The translations under genes were made by a program, and so were the position numbers. DNA of 64,000 bases. It comes from Agrocybe praecox (lineage: Eukaryota > Basidiomycota > Agaricomycetes > Agaricales > Agrocybaceae). The stretch lies in NCBI GenBank assembly GCA_964017145.1, contig OZ024844.1, positions 2,108,001 through 2,172,000 on the forward strand. The letters are read 5' to 3'. Under the pieces are notes generated by a model. It had not been told where the DNA came from. It was given only the letters and a program-made list of their open reading frames with translations, and ran no database searches. This document shows, one piece after another, positions 24,554 through 36,470 of this stretch (position 1 is the first letter of the stretch; every line of letters begins with the position of its first letter).

Positions 24554-24809
24554 AGTCAAGGACGAAGCCACAACAATCCGGGGAAGAAATTTCAACAATA
24601 AGTCGACTCCGCGTTATAAACCAAAACCGAAACTATTTCGATGCATGGATCATACAAAAAATCATCATTTTACGGCAGAAGAAATTTTCATTTCTAGCAC
24701 GCAGTTGAGAGCGGGAGCTTGGAGCCAGTCATACCGCCATGTTCTAGAGAAAATTAAATTGTTAAAGGGAAGGATCATACAGCTTTACATACACAATGAA
24801 AAAATCCCG
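24554..24809. other. Spacer between MFS transporter start and AlkB-GRF stop
   Basis: 256 bp holding the promoter of the MFS gene (-) and the 3' UTR of the AlkB-GRF gene (-). The forward frame crossing it (24435-24830) is antisense to the MFS exon and not supported. Confidence 0.4.
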
Positions 24810-26454
24810 CTAGAGGCACAAGGTAGGTGACTCGTGTTCAGGGCCGTTTTTTCTTTTGCCGCCAGCGTATGCCTCCCCGCGACCTTCCTGTCGCATATCC
24901 ATGACCTTCCAGAAGTTGCAACCTTTGCCGTCATTTTGGGCCCCTGCGTAACATGTCCACCAATAGCGGTCTGTTTCCTCGTCGTTCCGATTTTTCATAT
25001 CTGGGCGCAGGATGGTGGGAATTCCGCAAGAACATCGCGGTATACTCTCTGGACTAAAATCAGGTCGATAGAAACGAAACGTAATGTTGATTCGGCAGTT
25101 TGAAGGTTCAATAACTACGCCTTCGCGAGTTCCAGATTCTGGTGGATAAGCTGGTCGAAATAAATCGACGGCAGGTTGAGGCGGAATAGAATGTTTGAAT
25201 TTTTCTTGGCAGGAGGCGTGCATGATAGTGAGCTGACATCGGGTAATTGAGATATGAGTTTAGGCGGGATGAAGAAGAATAGATGCTCACAGAATTATGT
25301 GGCAGCGGGATATTAAACGTTTGTGCACGCCTGACCTCGCTTTCGTTCGTTGTCACGACCTCGCGAAGACTAAAGTTTCGCCTAGTGCCTGTTTGCACGT
25401 AAGAATGTAAGCGATAGACATAGAATTTACATCGCAATATAAGCGACGTGTAGCATGTACGTACGTACCGAGACTAAGGGATGCAATAGTGGGGTATGGT
25501 CCAAGGTAGGTCAGCTGGTCTGAATGAAATCCAACACTTTCTTTGCCACCTTGATAGCAATTCGAAGCCGCAACGTTAGCCCGCCACAACGGATCCTCGT
25601 CAGCTAAGCCTCTCCACATTGATTTGAATGTTTTCGGCCTTTTTCTAATCTCCGCGTTTACGACTTCTTCGACAATTCTACATGCATCTTCCATGGCTGG
25701 TGGAAAACTCAAAGGAGGATCCGTCATTCGTCCATTGTACCTGAACGTTGGCAGATCAATATGGTTCTTCAACATAGTTCTTTCCGATGGGAAAAACGAG
25801 AACGCACCAGTATTGCGCTGCTTCCTGCCATTTCTCATCGTCGTCCAAGCCATTTGTCCTCCGAGCAAAAAAAGAAGTTAAATGAGGGCTTTCTACCACC
25901 CGATCAAAAAGCCACCATTTATTCCTCTTCCATGTTTTTGATGCATCAATCATTGTGTAGAACAGGCGGCATGCGAGTTCTGGAGGCAGTACGGAAAGAT
26001 GTAGAGTGCACGGTGTATGTTGGGCAACCATATCAGGAGTAGTAAGAATCATGGGCGGCAAGCGTGGAGGCCCTACCTTAGACGATGATGGAGTAGGTTG
26101 ACGCAGTACTGACATCAAATTTACCGGTGGTTTCGCAGTAGAACCCGACGGGATAGTTTCTGCGAGCTTAATCGACTTTGGGGTAGCATCTGAAGGAGCT
26201 CCTGAGATAGCTTTGAGATTCTTAGTCTTCTGCTTTGATTTAGGATTCAACCAAGTCTCGAGATCAATAGGGCGTCGCCGTTTTTTGTCAGACGTCGTTG
26301 AATAGTTTGGCCGCAACAGGATTCGAGCAGCAGCATTAGGGTCTCCGTTAGCTTCAACTAAAGCACGCAATATTGAATCTGAGTCAGTGGAATTGTGATG
26401 AGAAGGCAGGAGGCTTGCTACAAGAGCGATCAGAGTGTCTGTATCGTCGTCCAT
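24810..26454 (-). CDS. CUE-AlkB-GRF: ALKBH2/3-type DNA/RNA dealkylase with CUE and GRF zinc finger
   Basis: Four exons. The N-terminus (residues 1-50: LLPSHHNSTDSDSILRALVE, NGDPNAAARILL) is a CUE-like ubiquitin-binding helix bundle. A basic linker (DKKRRRPIDLETWLNPKSKQ) follows. The AlkB dioxygenase core has YNGRMTDPPLSFPPAMED, VAASNCYQGGKESVGFHSDQ (the HxD iron ligands), LGPYPTIASLSLG joined to TRRNFSLREV, LPHNS joined to LTIMHASCQEKFKHSIPP (distal His) and INITFRFYRPDF (the Arg that binds 2-oxoglutarate). The C-terminus is a GRF zinc finger: PRCSCGIPTILRP, then YWWTCYAGAQ, GKGCNFWKVMDM. AlkB enzymes demethylate 1-methyladenine and 3-methylcytosine; GRF fingers bind single-stranded nucleic acid, and CUE domains bind ubiquitin. 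A role in ubiquitin-guided alkylation repair is inference, but is consistent with human ALKBH3 coupling to ASCC2, whose CUE domain senses ubiquitin. Confidence 0.88.
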
Positions 26455-26593
26455 GGCTAGGTTGGATCGGACTTACTTTGAGATTACTAAAAGACATATC
26501 CCGGCCCGTCCAAGTTCCGTTTATGTTTAACATGGGCGTAGACGCTAAAGAGCCTCCTCCTACTTCACTTTACCTGCTTGTCTAGCTTTGCAG
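26455..26593. promoter_or_regulatory. 139-bp bidirectional promoter, AlkB-GRF / M24 peptidase
   Basis: Two ATGs point away from each other with 139 bp between them. No TATA box or recognised site is seen. Confidence 0.5.
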
Positions 26594-28944
26594 ATGTCCG
26601 ATAAGGGCTCCTTGGGCAATATTCAACACAAAACTCGAAGAGGCAAGGTTTCTCTAGGCATTATATCTCTTTTCTTATGCGTTCTCTGGTTATCGCACAA
26701 TGGATTTTTCGATGATTATCGCACTCTCAAGAGCTCGTCAGACTTCGAACCAGCCGCCTATGCTAACCTAGCCTCTCACTGTACCGATATATCCCCGATA
26801 TCTGAATCAGAGTACCATGGACGACAGATCGAGCTTGCCAAAAAGCTCTATGCTCTTAACGCATCAGCCTACATTGCCGAACCCGGCGCCAACTCTCAGT
26901 TCTACGGAAACTTTTCCAATACTAATTGGAAACTATCTGAACGCCCTCTACTCTTGATTATCTCTCCGGTGGTGACTCATTCTGCAGAATCAGACCACCG
27001 ACCTTCCGTAGAAATCCAACCGCAGGTGACAATATTAACTCCCAAGGTGCCTAGTACGCCTTGATTCGACGTGATAAGAAACTTTCCATATAAACGCTGA
27101 CCATCTATCTTCAAAACAACAGTTTGAATCGACCCGTGCCAAATTACTTCCAATACCTAGCGCTAGTGGCGCAGTACGTTACATAGAATGGGCGGAAGAA
27201 GCAAACCCCTACGCCGCTGCCCTTTCTGCTATCCCCCAACAATTAACACTCGACAATGGGGCATCAAGCGCTGTCTCAACAATGACCATAATCGTGGACA
27301 ACAGTATCCGTAAATTCATTGTAGATGGGCTGCTCAGTCAGGCTTCGGGATCCTTTCAACGGCAAGCGTCATCAATCCCGCCACATACCAATGACTCCAC
27401 GATTCCAACGGCCGACTCCACCAATGACAATAATACGAGGAACATCAGGATACTCTCCGCGACGCTTGACATAACTCAAATGAGAGAGCGAAAATCTGAG
27501 GCGGAACTCAAGATCCTCAAATGTGTGAACGAGGTGAGTAGTTATGTACTTCCTTTTCACCAGATTGTTTTGGTATTGGAGTTCCTCGGAACGCTCAACT
27601 GTCCATTGAGGTCCGAGTGACAGAGGATATGCACAGGTTGGGGTTGGACGCGTAGAGCTGACCGTTTCCTTATCGTCCACGCGCCTCGACAGAAAAACTT
27701 GAAGTGCGCAGCATGTTTATTGTTTATTCGATGTTTTGATTCTGTGTCGCATGTCAATGTCATGTCATGAATATTAGGATGCTACATGGGCGCAAGCATG
27801 CGGGTTCTACCACCTTTACCAGCTTCAGTCCAAATTCTCAGCATACATAGTTGTTGATCTTCTCTCTCAGGCTACCTTGCTCGCTATTCGGGAAATACAC
27901 CAGAAGCTATATCCCGGGATCCAGGAATCTGAAGCCCGACGTATGATGGCCACCGCCCTCGGCGCCGCAGGGCTAAAGGATGGGGGATGCCTTACGCTAT
28001 TTGGAGGTGCGTTAACGTTACCTTCCTGGCTTGCTATCCTATCAGGCATCATGAATCAATCTATTACCTAGTACACCGACGTTCTACTGCTTATTCAGTT
28101 CTAGTCTTGGTCTTGTTTTGCCCCACCGTCCATAATCCATCATGCTTTACTGATATCATTTTCATGACACTTAGAAAACGCAGCTTTACCTCATGGGAGT
28201 GGGACCAACCGGCGGCTTTCCAAGTCAGATTTTGCTCTGTTCGATTGTACGGCCTCATTGCATGGATATTACAGTGATGTCACCCGTGTAAGTCGAATCC
28301 ACTAAATCAAATTCACTCCTACTTGAAAAGAACCCACCAATTGTAATGGCGGCGTTTGATTGTCATCAAAGAATAAAGTCAATCATTGTTGATCTAATTA
28401 CGGATTTATTGAACATATAGACGGTGGCGCTTTCTTCCCAAGGACTTTCGAACGAGCAAATTCGTATCTGGAGATTAGTACACTTGGGACAGCGAGCTGC
28501 GCTTGCGGCAGCGAGGAATGGGACTGTGACACGGGATGTGGACGCAGCCGTTCGTACCTTGTTCAAAGGATCCGGTGAGGGATATGAGAAATATTTCACC
28601 CATCGCCTCGGTCATGGTATGTTTTCGATCGAACGTAAAGCTTCCAGTGCAATTGTGAACTTTTCATGTTAATAGGTATCGGACTGGAAGTACACGAAAC
28701 ACCTTACCTTCGAGGAGGCAGCAGTGATATCATTCGCCCAGGACATACCTTTTCAGACGAGCCGGGTATCTATATTGAAGGCAAGGTAAGGGTCTTATAG
28801 TATGAAGGGGTGAATTAAGCTGAATACAATTGCTTGCAGGTTGGAGTGCGTCTAGAAGATTGCTTTTACATCAACGAAGCAGGAAAGGGGGTGTTTCTTA
28901 CAGATGGAGTAGGTGGACAAAGCAGTGAACCATGGCTGCCTTAA
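26594..28944 (+). CDS. M24B metallopeptidase (Xaa-Pro dipeptidase/aminopeptidase P-like), membrane-anchored
   Basis: An N-terminal signal anchor (VSLGIISLFLCVLWLSHNGF) follows a short basic cytosolic tail. The creatinase-like N domain has EYHGRQIELAKKLYALNASA, YIAEPGANSQFYGNFSNTNW and YIEWAEEANPYAAALSAIP. The pita-bread catalytic domain supplies the five metal ligands: Asp and Asp in FALFDCTASLHGYYSDVTR, His in HRLGHGIGLEVHE, Glu in FSDEPGIYIEGK, and Glu in VGVRLEDCFYI. The family removes N-terminal residues before proline. Two introns are unusually long for this window: 27534-27870 (337 bp) between KCVNE and ATLLAIREIHQ, and 28007-28174 (168 bp) before ENAALPHGSG. The start at 26594 follows an in-frame stop. 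The stop is at 28942-28944. Confidence 0.88.
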
Positions 28945-29198
28945 GTGGTATTGGTCATTTGTATATATATATAACCGATAGCTACACGAGGAAATGTACA
29001 GGGCTTTTTTATACAGAAGACTTTGGGTCATATAATTAAGAAAACAAGCTGCCGACAAGTTGTATCACTATAAAAGGAAAAGAATATGTGTTATAATTAT
29101 AGATCTTGGAATGAGGAGAGCGCGGGAGGATCCGATAGTATAAGCTCGGTGGTATATGTATAGATATGCTAGCAAAAAGAGAGTGGTTTGATGGCCAG
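28945..29198. other. Convergent 3' spacer
   Basis: 254 bp between converging stops, AT-rich with a short TATA run (28959-28970). Nothing else is seen. Confidence 0.4.
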
Positions 29199-29802
29199 TT
29201 AGATGTTTTCGATGAGTTCGTCGGGGGTCGGAGATGGCAAAGGAATAGCTCGTGGGGTCAACGGCGAGATGGGAGCCGGAGAGCGAGGCTCATGGTTTCT
29301 CTGGAATGGATTGCGCGTATGCAAGCGGGAAACAGGCGATGCTAAATTGATTGATCAGTGCCACTGGATTCCATCGTCTGGCTGCGTGGAGCACTCACAG
29401 AGAAAGACGGAAGAAAACCATCGGACATCAGTATCCGCCTGCTTGGTGGAGTCAGCCTTTGGTGATTCTACCTGACGAGCGGAGTCTGATGGCTGCTCCT
29501 GCTCTTGAGTGGGCTTGAAATTGAAATTCTGCTCTGTAAGGAATGCGGGTAGATTAAGAGAACGTGGCTGATGGATCAAGATGGAAAGAAACTCGTCGAG
29601 AGCCTCTGAAGACAGAGCGGATCTATGGGCGAGAGAGGTGAAAATGAGATTCCCACACTAAGAAAACGAGAACCTGCCTGGAGGATGCTCTGCTACTTTC
29701 TGGAACAGAATAAGCGAGCTTTGAATCGTCTGTGCGGGTAAAGAATGCAGTGGAAAGACGGACGGGACGAGGTGCTACAACAATCGGCGTTTCGTTCGAC
29801 AT
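29199..29802 (-). CDS. Small Ser/Pro-rich protein of unknown function
   Basis: Three exons on the minus strand. The first encodes MSNETPIVVAPRPVRLSTAF, FTRTDDSKLAYSVPESSRAS, the second SALSSEALDEFLSILIHQPR, SLNLPAFLTEQNFNFKPTQE and a polar stretch, and the third a basic/Pro-rich tail ending PLPSPTPDELIENI, stop 29199-29201. The first intron (about 29627-29677) only keeps the frame with a GC donor (AG followed by gcaggt); the nearby GT donor leads to a stop 24 codons on. The second intron joins SSVFL to SSPVSRLHTRN with a GT-AG pair. There is no signal peptide or membrane helix. The composition (short acidic and SP-rich segments) suggests a disordered regulatory protein. I do not recognise the family. 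Confidence 0.6.
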
Positions 29803-32003
29803 GGCCGTCGCTGCTCAAAATGTACTTTCCATCAATTGTCTCCCACAACACTCATCACTTCCGCATTTGCCATTCTGTCCCCACCAACGATACTGCACTC
29901 GCTCGGCGGAAAATTTTCACCTAGGTTCCTTTCCACCACGAGCATTCAGGATCGTCGGCATTGCCAAATTTTGAGGGTATACTTGCCCAATACGTGCAGC
30001 GAAGAGAAGGGTGCCTATCAATCTGCTTTTGTATCCATCTACTCATGCCGTAGCCATCGATATGCCAGCCTCATGGTTTGAGACATTTTTACCAACATCT
30101 CTTTCCTGTTTGAAAACGGTTTCTCTCATAATTCCCGTTCGTTCGGGGATCGGTGTATGCTATGTTCCTTGAACCTTCGTAGGAGAATCAGACATGTCAA
30201 GCAGCTAAATTTTGCCTTCCAGAAGCTTTTTCCACATCCGTTTAGGGCTACAATACCCTTACGGACCCCTAATTTCTCTTATATCCTTGACAGTACCTTG
30301 ATTGGAGTTGGCCGTAGCAAGGAGAAGAAAGGCAAGTCGAGTTCATGGTTAGTTAATTCTAGAAGGATAGCAAAGTTCGAAGAAAATTCAACTTTGGCGT
30401 AATTAATATGGGCATTAGCCGACGCACTGTCCTACAACATCTGGAAAATCATGTAGAATTGGCTATTTAGATGTTGTTGACCTGTATCGACGTAGGTGGT
30501 CTACAATGATCTCATATTTTTCGTCATAACTCTTTCTTCATCGAGGAAAATATCCATTTCAAGTTTAACGCTTGGTGTAAAACCGGGTTCTAAAGCCCTG
30601 AAGTCGTAATAAATAGCGGGATGCGTACGTTTGAATGAATCATACTATATCACTAGTCCACCGAATCCTTACATTAGTTCTTGCGTTATGCGGGTCAATA
30701 TACTTATGGGTATGCTTAATATAAATAAACAGATAGATTTTCTCCTGGGATGAGAGCCATACAGACGGTAGAGTTGTCCAATGATAGGTACCATATCGCT
30801 TACCTCCATGGCTCATTGGTTCTTTGTACTGGCTTTGAGGGCCGTCGTCCGAGTAAGAATGCTATTTTATTGGCTCGGCTATTCGTTCACACTGTCAGAC
30901 GGATATGTCAGGGTTCTTGAAGCCCTCGGTTGAAAAGATGGGGGAACAAAGTTATCGTAGGAGAAGAACAAGGTTTAATAAAACGGATATGCCCAATGGC
31001 CGTCTGTTGGCCGTTTGTCAGATTCACTCGGATCAGAATCTCTGAAATCCTTGGATTCCATGATAAATCCCACACACACAGCGCGTGCGCTATTGTCCCT
31101 ACCCTTCGCCGACGCGTTGTACGCCACCGGCAGACACTCCAAAGAAACCACATTCCACACCACGTTGGTAAAAGACCCACATTACTATGCGTGAAGATAG
31201 TATTCTCTGATCCAATCGTTCCCCTGCATGAGAGCATTTTCTCAGTCAGTATACTATTGAGATAATTGCATTTTAATTTGACCATTTTGGTGGATGATAT
31301 ACTCGTGTTTCTTCTAGGAACTCCGCTTCACTGTTTCTTGACGTGCTGACACCATGGCGGGCTAATCATGTTGGCATTTGATTGGACCAGGTTCGTTCCT
31401 TCTGGCTTTTTACGCCGCCAGGCGCACGGCATCGGGATGAAATAGAATTTCTTTAGAATATAAGGAGACTTTTCCATTGGCCCTTCACACTCAAGTGCAA
31501 GGTAAATTTGACATGCGAACGGACGGTATTGAGTGCGTTAAGCGCGACGCGATTCCGACCCTCGAACTGTCCGAGTACCTGCGAGAGATCGCCGAGTGAA
31601 TCGTGGATTCGTGCTTGGAGAATACGAACCAATGAAAAGACATATAAACATATGTCTTTCAAAGCATCCTTCATGTGGGTTGGTTGATTGTCGTTTCATC
31701 AGCGATATCTTATTTTGAAGCGACAAAAATACGTGTCGGTGACACTAGCCAATGAACTCACTTGTAGAGTCCGTTCGGGACGTGAAAAGTTGGTTAAAAA
31801 TGCAGAGAGGACCCGTCAGCAATTGACGTTTCATACTAATCAACAACCTTGAAAAACATATAAATAAAATAAAATTGTATTAGATGGATCCTGGCATGTT
31901 TTTACAGCTCCTTCCTGCCTACAGCCCATAGATGTGAATATGGTATAAAGGATGAATGCAATGGAAGGGAAGTATGACTCATAGCTCTCCGTCAGATGAA
32001 ACC
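29803..32003. other. Gene-poor 2.2-kb region
   Basis: No complete gene is supported between the small Ser/Pro-rich gene (-) and the acyl-CoA synthetase (-). The region is AT-rich with islands of GC-richer open frame: 29990-30170 (+), 30157-30402 (+), 30975-31163 (-) and 31453-31674 (-). None joins into a convincing multi-exon protein. They could be decayed gene remnants, unrecognised small genes or chance. No terminal repeats or transposase motifs are seen. Confidence 0.45.
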
Positions 32004-34854
32004 TTAAAGCTTAGAGGAAGGTTCCCCAAGCGCGTAAAGCGCGTCGAGTTCCTTCTTGTAGAGATTGTACGCGTCTTTACGACGAATTTTCATGGTAGGG
32101 GTCATTGTATTATTCTCCACTGTGAATGGGTTGAGACTGAGGTGCACCCGCTTGATCATCTCGAAACTACAAAGAAGAAATGAGGAGACACGAAGTTAGC
32201 TGCTGAGGTCTTGTAATCAAAGACCTTGTCACTTACCCCTTCAAGCCGCTCTGTTGGCCGACTTTGGTGAGACGTTTTAGAACGTGGTCCACGACACGCT
32301 CGTCCTTGCAAGCAGATTGAAGAGCGGCAGTATCTTCTGGTGCAATGTTCTGACCAGTTGCTGAGGTTACGAGGCCGGCGAATTGAATTGGATCAGGGAT
32401 AAGGATTGCAATCAAGTACGACTGGAGCCCATCCCCGTGGACATATAGTTGTGCGACAAATGGTGCGCTGCTGAACAGATTTTCGATCTTTTCTAAGGCG
32501 ACATATTCACCTTGAGCAAGCTTCATGATGTTCTACGAGAAATATAATTAGCATATTGACGTTGTATGACACGCGCCACATCAAAATGTGATTCACCTTT
32601 ACACGATCAACGATCTTAAGGCGACCACATGAATCAATCTCTCCAACATCTCCGGTATGCATCCAGCCATCGTCATCGACAGTTTCTTTGGTGTTCTTCT
32701 CATCTTTTGAATGATGCTGGTCAGTAAGAACATCAGAAGGTAAGTATCAGAAAACTTACCTTTATAATATGCCGTGAAGCAGTTGGCGCCGCGAATGCAA
32801 ATTTCACCGCGAGGGTTGGGCTTATCTTCCGACGTATATCCCATAGCTGGGACATCCACGAGCTTGATTTCATTGACAGGTGAGGGAGGCCCAACGGTTC
32901 CACTGGCCGAAGGATCATTGGGCCACGCCCTAGTAGTTGTTGCACAGTTCTCTGTCATTCCATATCCTGTGCAAATGGTGTCAGTATATCTTTTTTGGGG
33001 GGGATAAAATTAAGTACAGACCTTCGGCAACCTCGCACGCAAACGCTACTTTGAGGAAATCCATCACGTCCGGGCTAATTGGAGCAGAACCGCTGCTAAC
33101 TAATTGGAGGTTTCCGCCCAGGACAGCTTGAATCTAATCAAGGTAAGAAAAAGGATCAGAAATGAACAGATCATGCAGAATTCGCGAAAATCCACCTTGC
33201 GGAAAACAAGTTTATCCCAGAAAGCGTGCGTGACATCACCAGTTTGGCGAAGGTTGGCCAACTTTGTTGAAAGCGCTTTGTTGAATAGGGCGCCTTTCAG
33301 GCCTGGCACATTTCCACCGACCATAGCGGCCTGATAAACTCGGTTGAGTACTCGAGGAACTGACGGGAAGAAATTGGGCTTCAAGATTTGGGCATCTTCC
33401 AAAAGGCGCAAAGGATCTCCAGTGAAGTACCCGATTCTTCCGCCAATGCCGATTGTGCAGAGCTCGCATATTCTCTAATTTCGACATAAGTCATCGACTA
33501 GTTGAAATAAATGGATTCGTACTTCGTAAATATGCGCCAAAGGAAGGTAAGACATTGTGCAGGCGTCGTCGGGCAACTCCATACCATACCAATTACTCGC
33601 TATAGCAAGCGCTAGATTTTTATGCTTCAGAAGAACACCTACCGCGTAAATTAAGTATTTATATCGAAATCGTAGACTATGGTTCAATATAACAATACCT
33701 TTGGGATTGCTAGTTGTACCCTAGGTATGGGATAATATAATTAGTAATCATTACGATAACTAAATATAGAAACTTACGGAGGTATAGCAGATCGAGGCTA
33801 GAAGTTCAGGATACGCAGGAATGGGAGCAATCAGGTTTGCCTTGCCGTATTCTTCGACTATAACAAAGATTAAGAAACATATTTTGGAAAATATACAAAA
33901 GAAAACATACACTCTTTCCATTCCCTGAAGATTAAACCTTGTGACGCGGACCATTCGCTGAGCACTTTTGCAGTGTCTGAAGATATGGTGTCTATGCATA
34001 CAATGGCTTTAAGCATAGGGACTTTGGGAGCGACTCTCAAGAGAGTTGGGATATGATCCGAGGTGGAAAAGATTATAGAAAGGTGAGAATGGTTGATGCT
34101 TAAGTAAATTGCGGATGAGTCGGGACTGGATACAACGCGTAAAAAATGGCACCCTACATGTAATCTATAACAAAACTTAGAAGTAGTTCATCTGTAATTT
34201 GCGGATGTGCTTACCAACAGAGTCCTTGCCAAGCGTATCATATAGACTGACAGATACTTTTTGGTAACTTTGCAGAGCAAGGTCGATGATCTGCCATTCT
34301 AACCAGAGTTTAGATGGTCTATTGTATGACGTGTGTTGTCTGAATACACACCGGGACAGTTCTGAGCCCAAATACCAACCGTCTGGAATTCGCCCCCTCC
34401 AATAACTCCCTTCTCAAACAACGAGTGAAGACCGCTTCCAATGTAGCGTCGCTTGTCGTCAACTTCTCCATAGGTAAGCCAGGAGTATGTGGGAGAAAAC
34501 CTCAACGGATTAGTAGAGATGACATTGCGTCGACCTAGAAAAGGGCGGTCTCTTCCAACTTTGATGCCATCCAAAAAGACTGCGTCCAAGGTGGTGAGTG
34601 CACCCGGAGTATTCTCGTCAATCAACCCCCAGACACCTTCAAAGACGTCAGCAAGCCAGGTGGCATAGTCAAAACAACAGCATACCATTACGGTAGTGAG
34701 CTAGAAGTATTCAAATCAGACAGGTAAATCATCAGGTCGCGAATGTATGCGTACCAGTTTGACCAGGGCGCTTGGTGCCGGGGACAGGGACACTTTGTTT
34801 ATCGTATGGCTTGACTGGTGGATATGGGATAGTGTTCTTAGTGACAGTAGGCAT
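32004..34854 (-). CDS. Long-chain fatty acid-CoA ligase (ACSL/FAA type)
   Basis: About twelve exons. The N-terminus is [20 protein letters not shown] without a membrane span. The AMP-binding fold shows [20 protein letters not shown], the P-loop [17 protein letters not shown] (split by an intron after YTS), [146 protein letters not shown] and the C-terminal [16 protein letters not shown]. The enzyme activates long-chain fatty acids to acyl-CoA for lipid synthesis, beta-oxidation and protein acylation. The order and motifs match yeast Faa2 and animal ACSL; I see no clear PTS1 (it ends PSSKL, which is PTS1-like: SKL). The terminal SKL suggests peroxisomal import as in Faa2; this is inference. 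Confidence 0.92.
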
Positions 34855-35407
34855 ATTGAAGATGACGGGGAATGGGAAGAAAAGACTCTGGAGAGAGAGA
34901 GAGATGTTGTAAGTTAATATCCCAGCATGCGCACGTGAAATATAAATTCGGCAAGCCGTCGTTGGGCCAGCTTATCACTGTTCCTGACTTAAGAAGCTTC
35001 GCAGGTCAGCAGGTCCAACTCACTTTCTCTTTGTATACGCTTATTTCTTATCCTTTCTCAGAGTCAATACCCTACGTTAAACATATGCTATAGCACTTGT
35101 ATGAATCGTACCGCCTCCAGTAACACGCCAGCTTGTTCAGTGCGAAGAACGACTGTCGTCGGCTCCCGGCGTAAATGTTTCCGGATGCGGCTGCAATCTA
35201 TGCCGAACTTTGGGGAAACAACTCAGTCATCCTCATTTACTAATTGGCTGAAAAAGATTGCTGGCAAGAGCGACAATCGGGCTTGGAATTGGGCGAATAC
35301 GAACTCGAAATGATAAATATTGAATATTGTACACTGTACAGCGGCTGTAAAATCACACAAGGAGCAAACCTCGTAAGACATGCTCCTGATCCGGATGGCT
35401 CACATGT
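34855..35407. other. Acyl-CoA synthetase promoter and PEF 3' spacer
   Basis: 553 bp between the acyl-CoA synthetase ATG and the penta-EF-hand stop, both genes on the minus strand. Open frames at 35101-35313 and 35244-35468 (+) have no family resemblance. Nothing else is seen. Confidence 0.4.
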
Positions 35408-36470
35408 TCAAGGGGCGCTAAGAGCAATCTACTCGCAGGATGCAACAATGAATAAACAAAATGCTTAGAAGAACAGCCACACTTACATTCATGAATTGGT
35501 CATAACTAATCTGGATCCAACCATCTCCGTCCGTGTCGATTCTGTGGGGTATATTTCATACAAATATCGAGATAAGATGAGAGTAGAAGATTAAAATACC
35601 TTTGAAAGGCTTCTGTAAGTGTTTTGACCGAGACGCAGGCACGTACAAAACGGTCAAAGGTTATTCCTGGAGGGGGCCCATACCCAGCCACAGCGGCTGC
35701 CGGTTCAGAAGCTATGTACAGACTAGGTGAGCGCTTGAGTATGTGGAGTGGGAATCTAAAGTGACCATATTTTTGTTCAATTAACGTAAGCAATCCGGGA
35801 GAGAGACTATAACCAAAACTCCTCAAGGCTTCCGCCAACTCTCTTCCCTCAATGGAACCGGATCTATCTCTGTCGAAATGGCGGAACACATTCTGCCAGT
35901 CTGAGATGTACTTCCAGAGTCCAGCGAACTCTGCTCAATAATGAATGAATGATATCAAAGTGATAAGTGATATTATTAAGAATACTCCCGTACCAGTAAA
36001 GTTGATCGTGCCACTCCTGTCTGTATCCTGACAAGAGAGTGGTGATCAGTGCTATGATGCGTTCCTGGGAAGTATGAAAGACGAACAAATATCGACATCA
36101 ACATCTTCACCGTATCGAGATCGAAACCTGCACACGACATTAGTAAATGACACAGGTACTCATATCGGGAAGGTGTGCCGTACGCGTCCAGTTTCCTGCA
36201 TATAGAAAGTTGAGATTAAGCGTAGTAGTATATAGAATATATCGGACCGTTGATTAAAGCACTTTGCAGCTCAGTAACGGAAATGGATCCGGAGCGATCT
36301 GCATCTACACTAGAAAACCATTGCCAGAGCTGCGGGTCAGCGCCGGGTGGCGGACCATGTTGGGGTTGATAGAATCCCGGGCGTGTATTGTAAGGAGGCA
36401 CAGGGACTTGGCCTGCGGGCGGGGGATAGGTAGAATGATGTCTAGAAGGACCGTAGCCAGAGCCAAACAT
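35408..36470 (-). CDS. PEF1: Penta-EF-hand Ca2+-binding protein (PEF1/ALG-2-like)
   Basis: A Gly/Pro/Tyr-rich N-terminus (MFGSGYGPSRHHSTYPPPAG) precedes five EF-hands. EF1 is SSVDADRSGSISVTELQSAL, EF2 FDLDTVKMLMSIF with DTDRSGTINFTEFAGLW across introns, EF3 HFDRDRSGSIEGRELAEALR, EF4 the degenerate GPPPGITFDRFVRACVSVKT region, and EF5 RIDTDGDGWIQISYDQFMN. The last exon is IALSAP (stop 35408-35410), reached over a 54-bp intron with donor gtaagt and acceptor gagtag. Without that intron the frame runs into an unrelated hydrophobic tail. PEF proteins dimerise by EF5 and act in ER-to-Golgi transport and membrane repair; in yeast Pef1 affects budding. A Gly/Pro N-terminus is typical. Confidence 0.9.

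Noticed and set aside
24435..24830. 131-codon forward frame between MFS and AlkB-GRF
   Set aside because: It is antisense to the first MFS exon and has no family features.
30580..30620. Palindromic GGGTTCTAAAGCCC resembling a tRNA B-box
   Set aside because: The tenth base and stem pairing do not fit, and no A-box is upstream.
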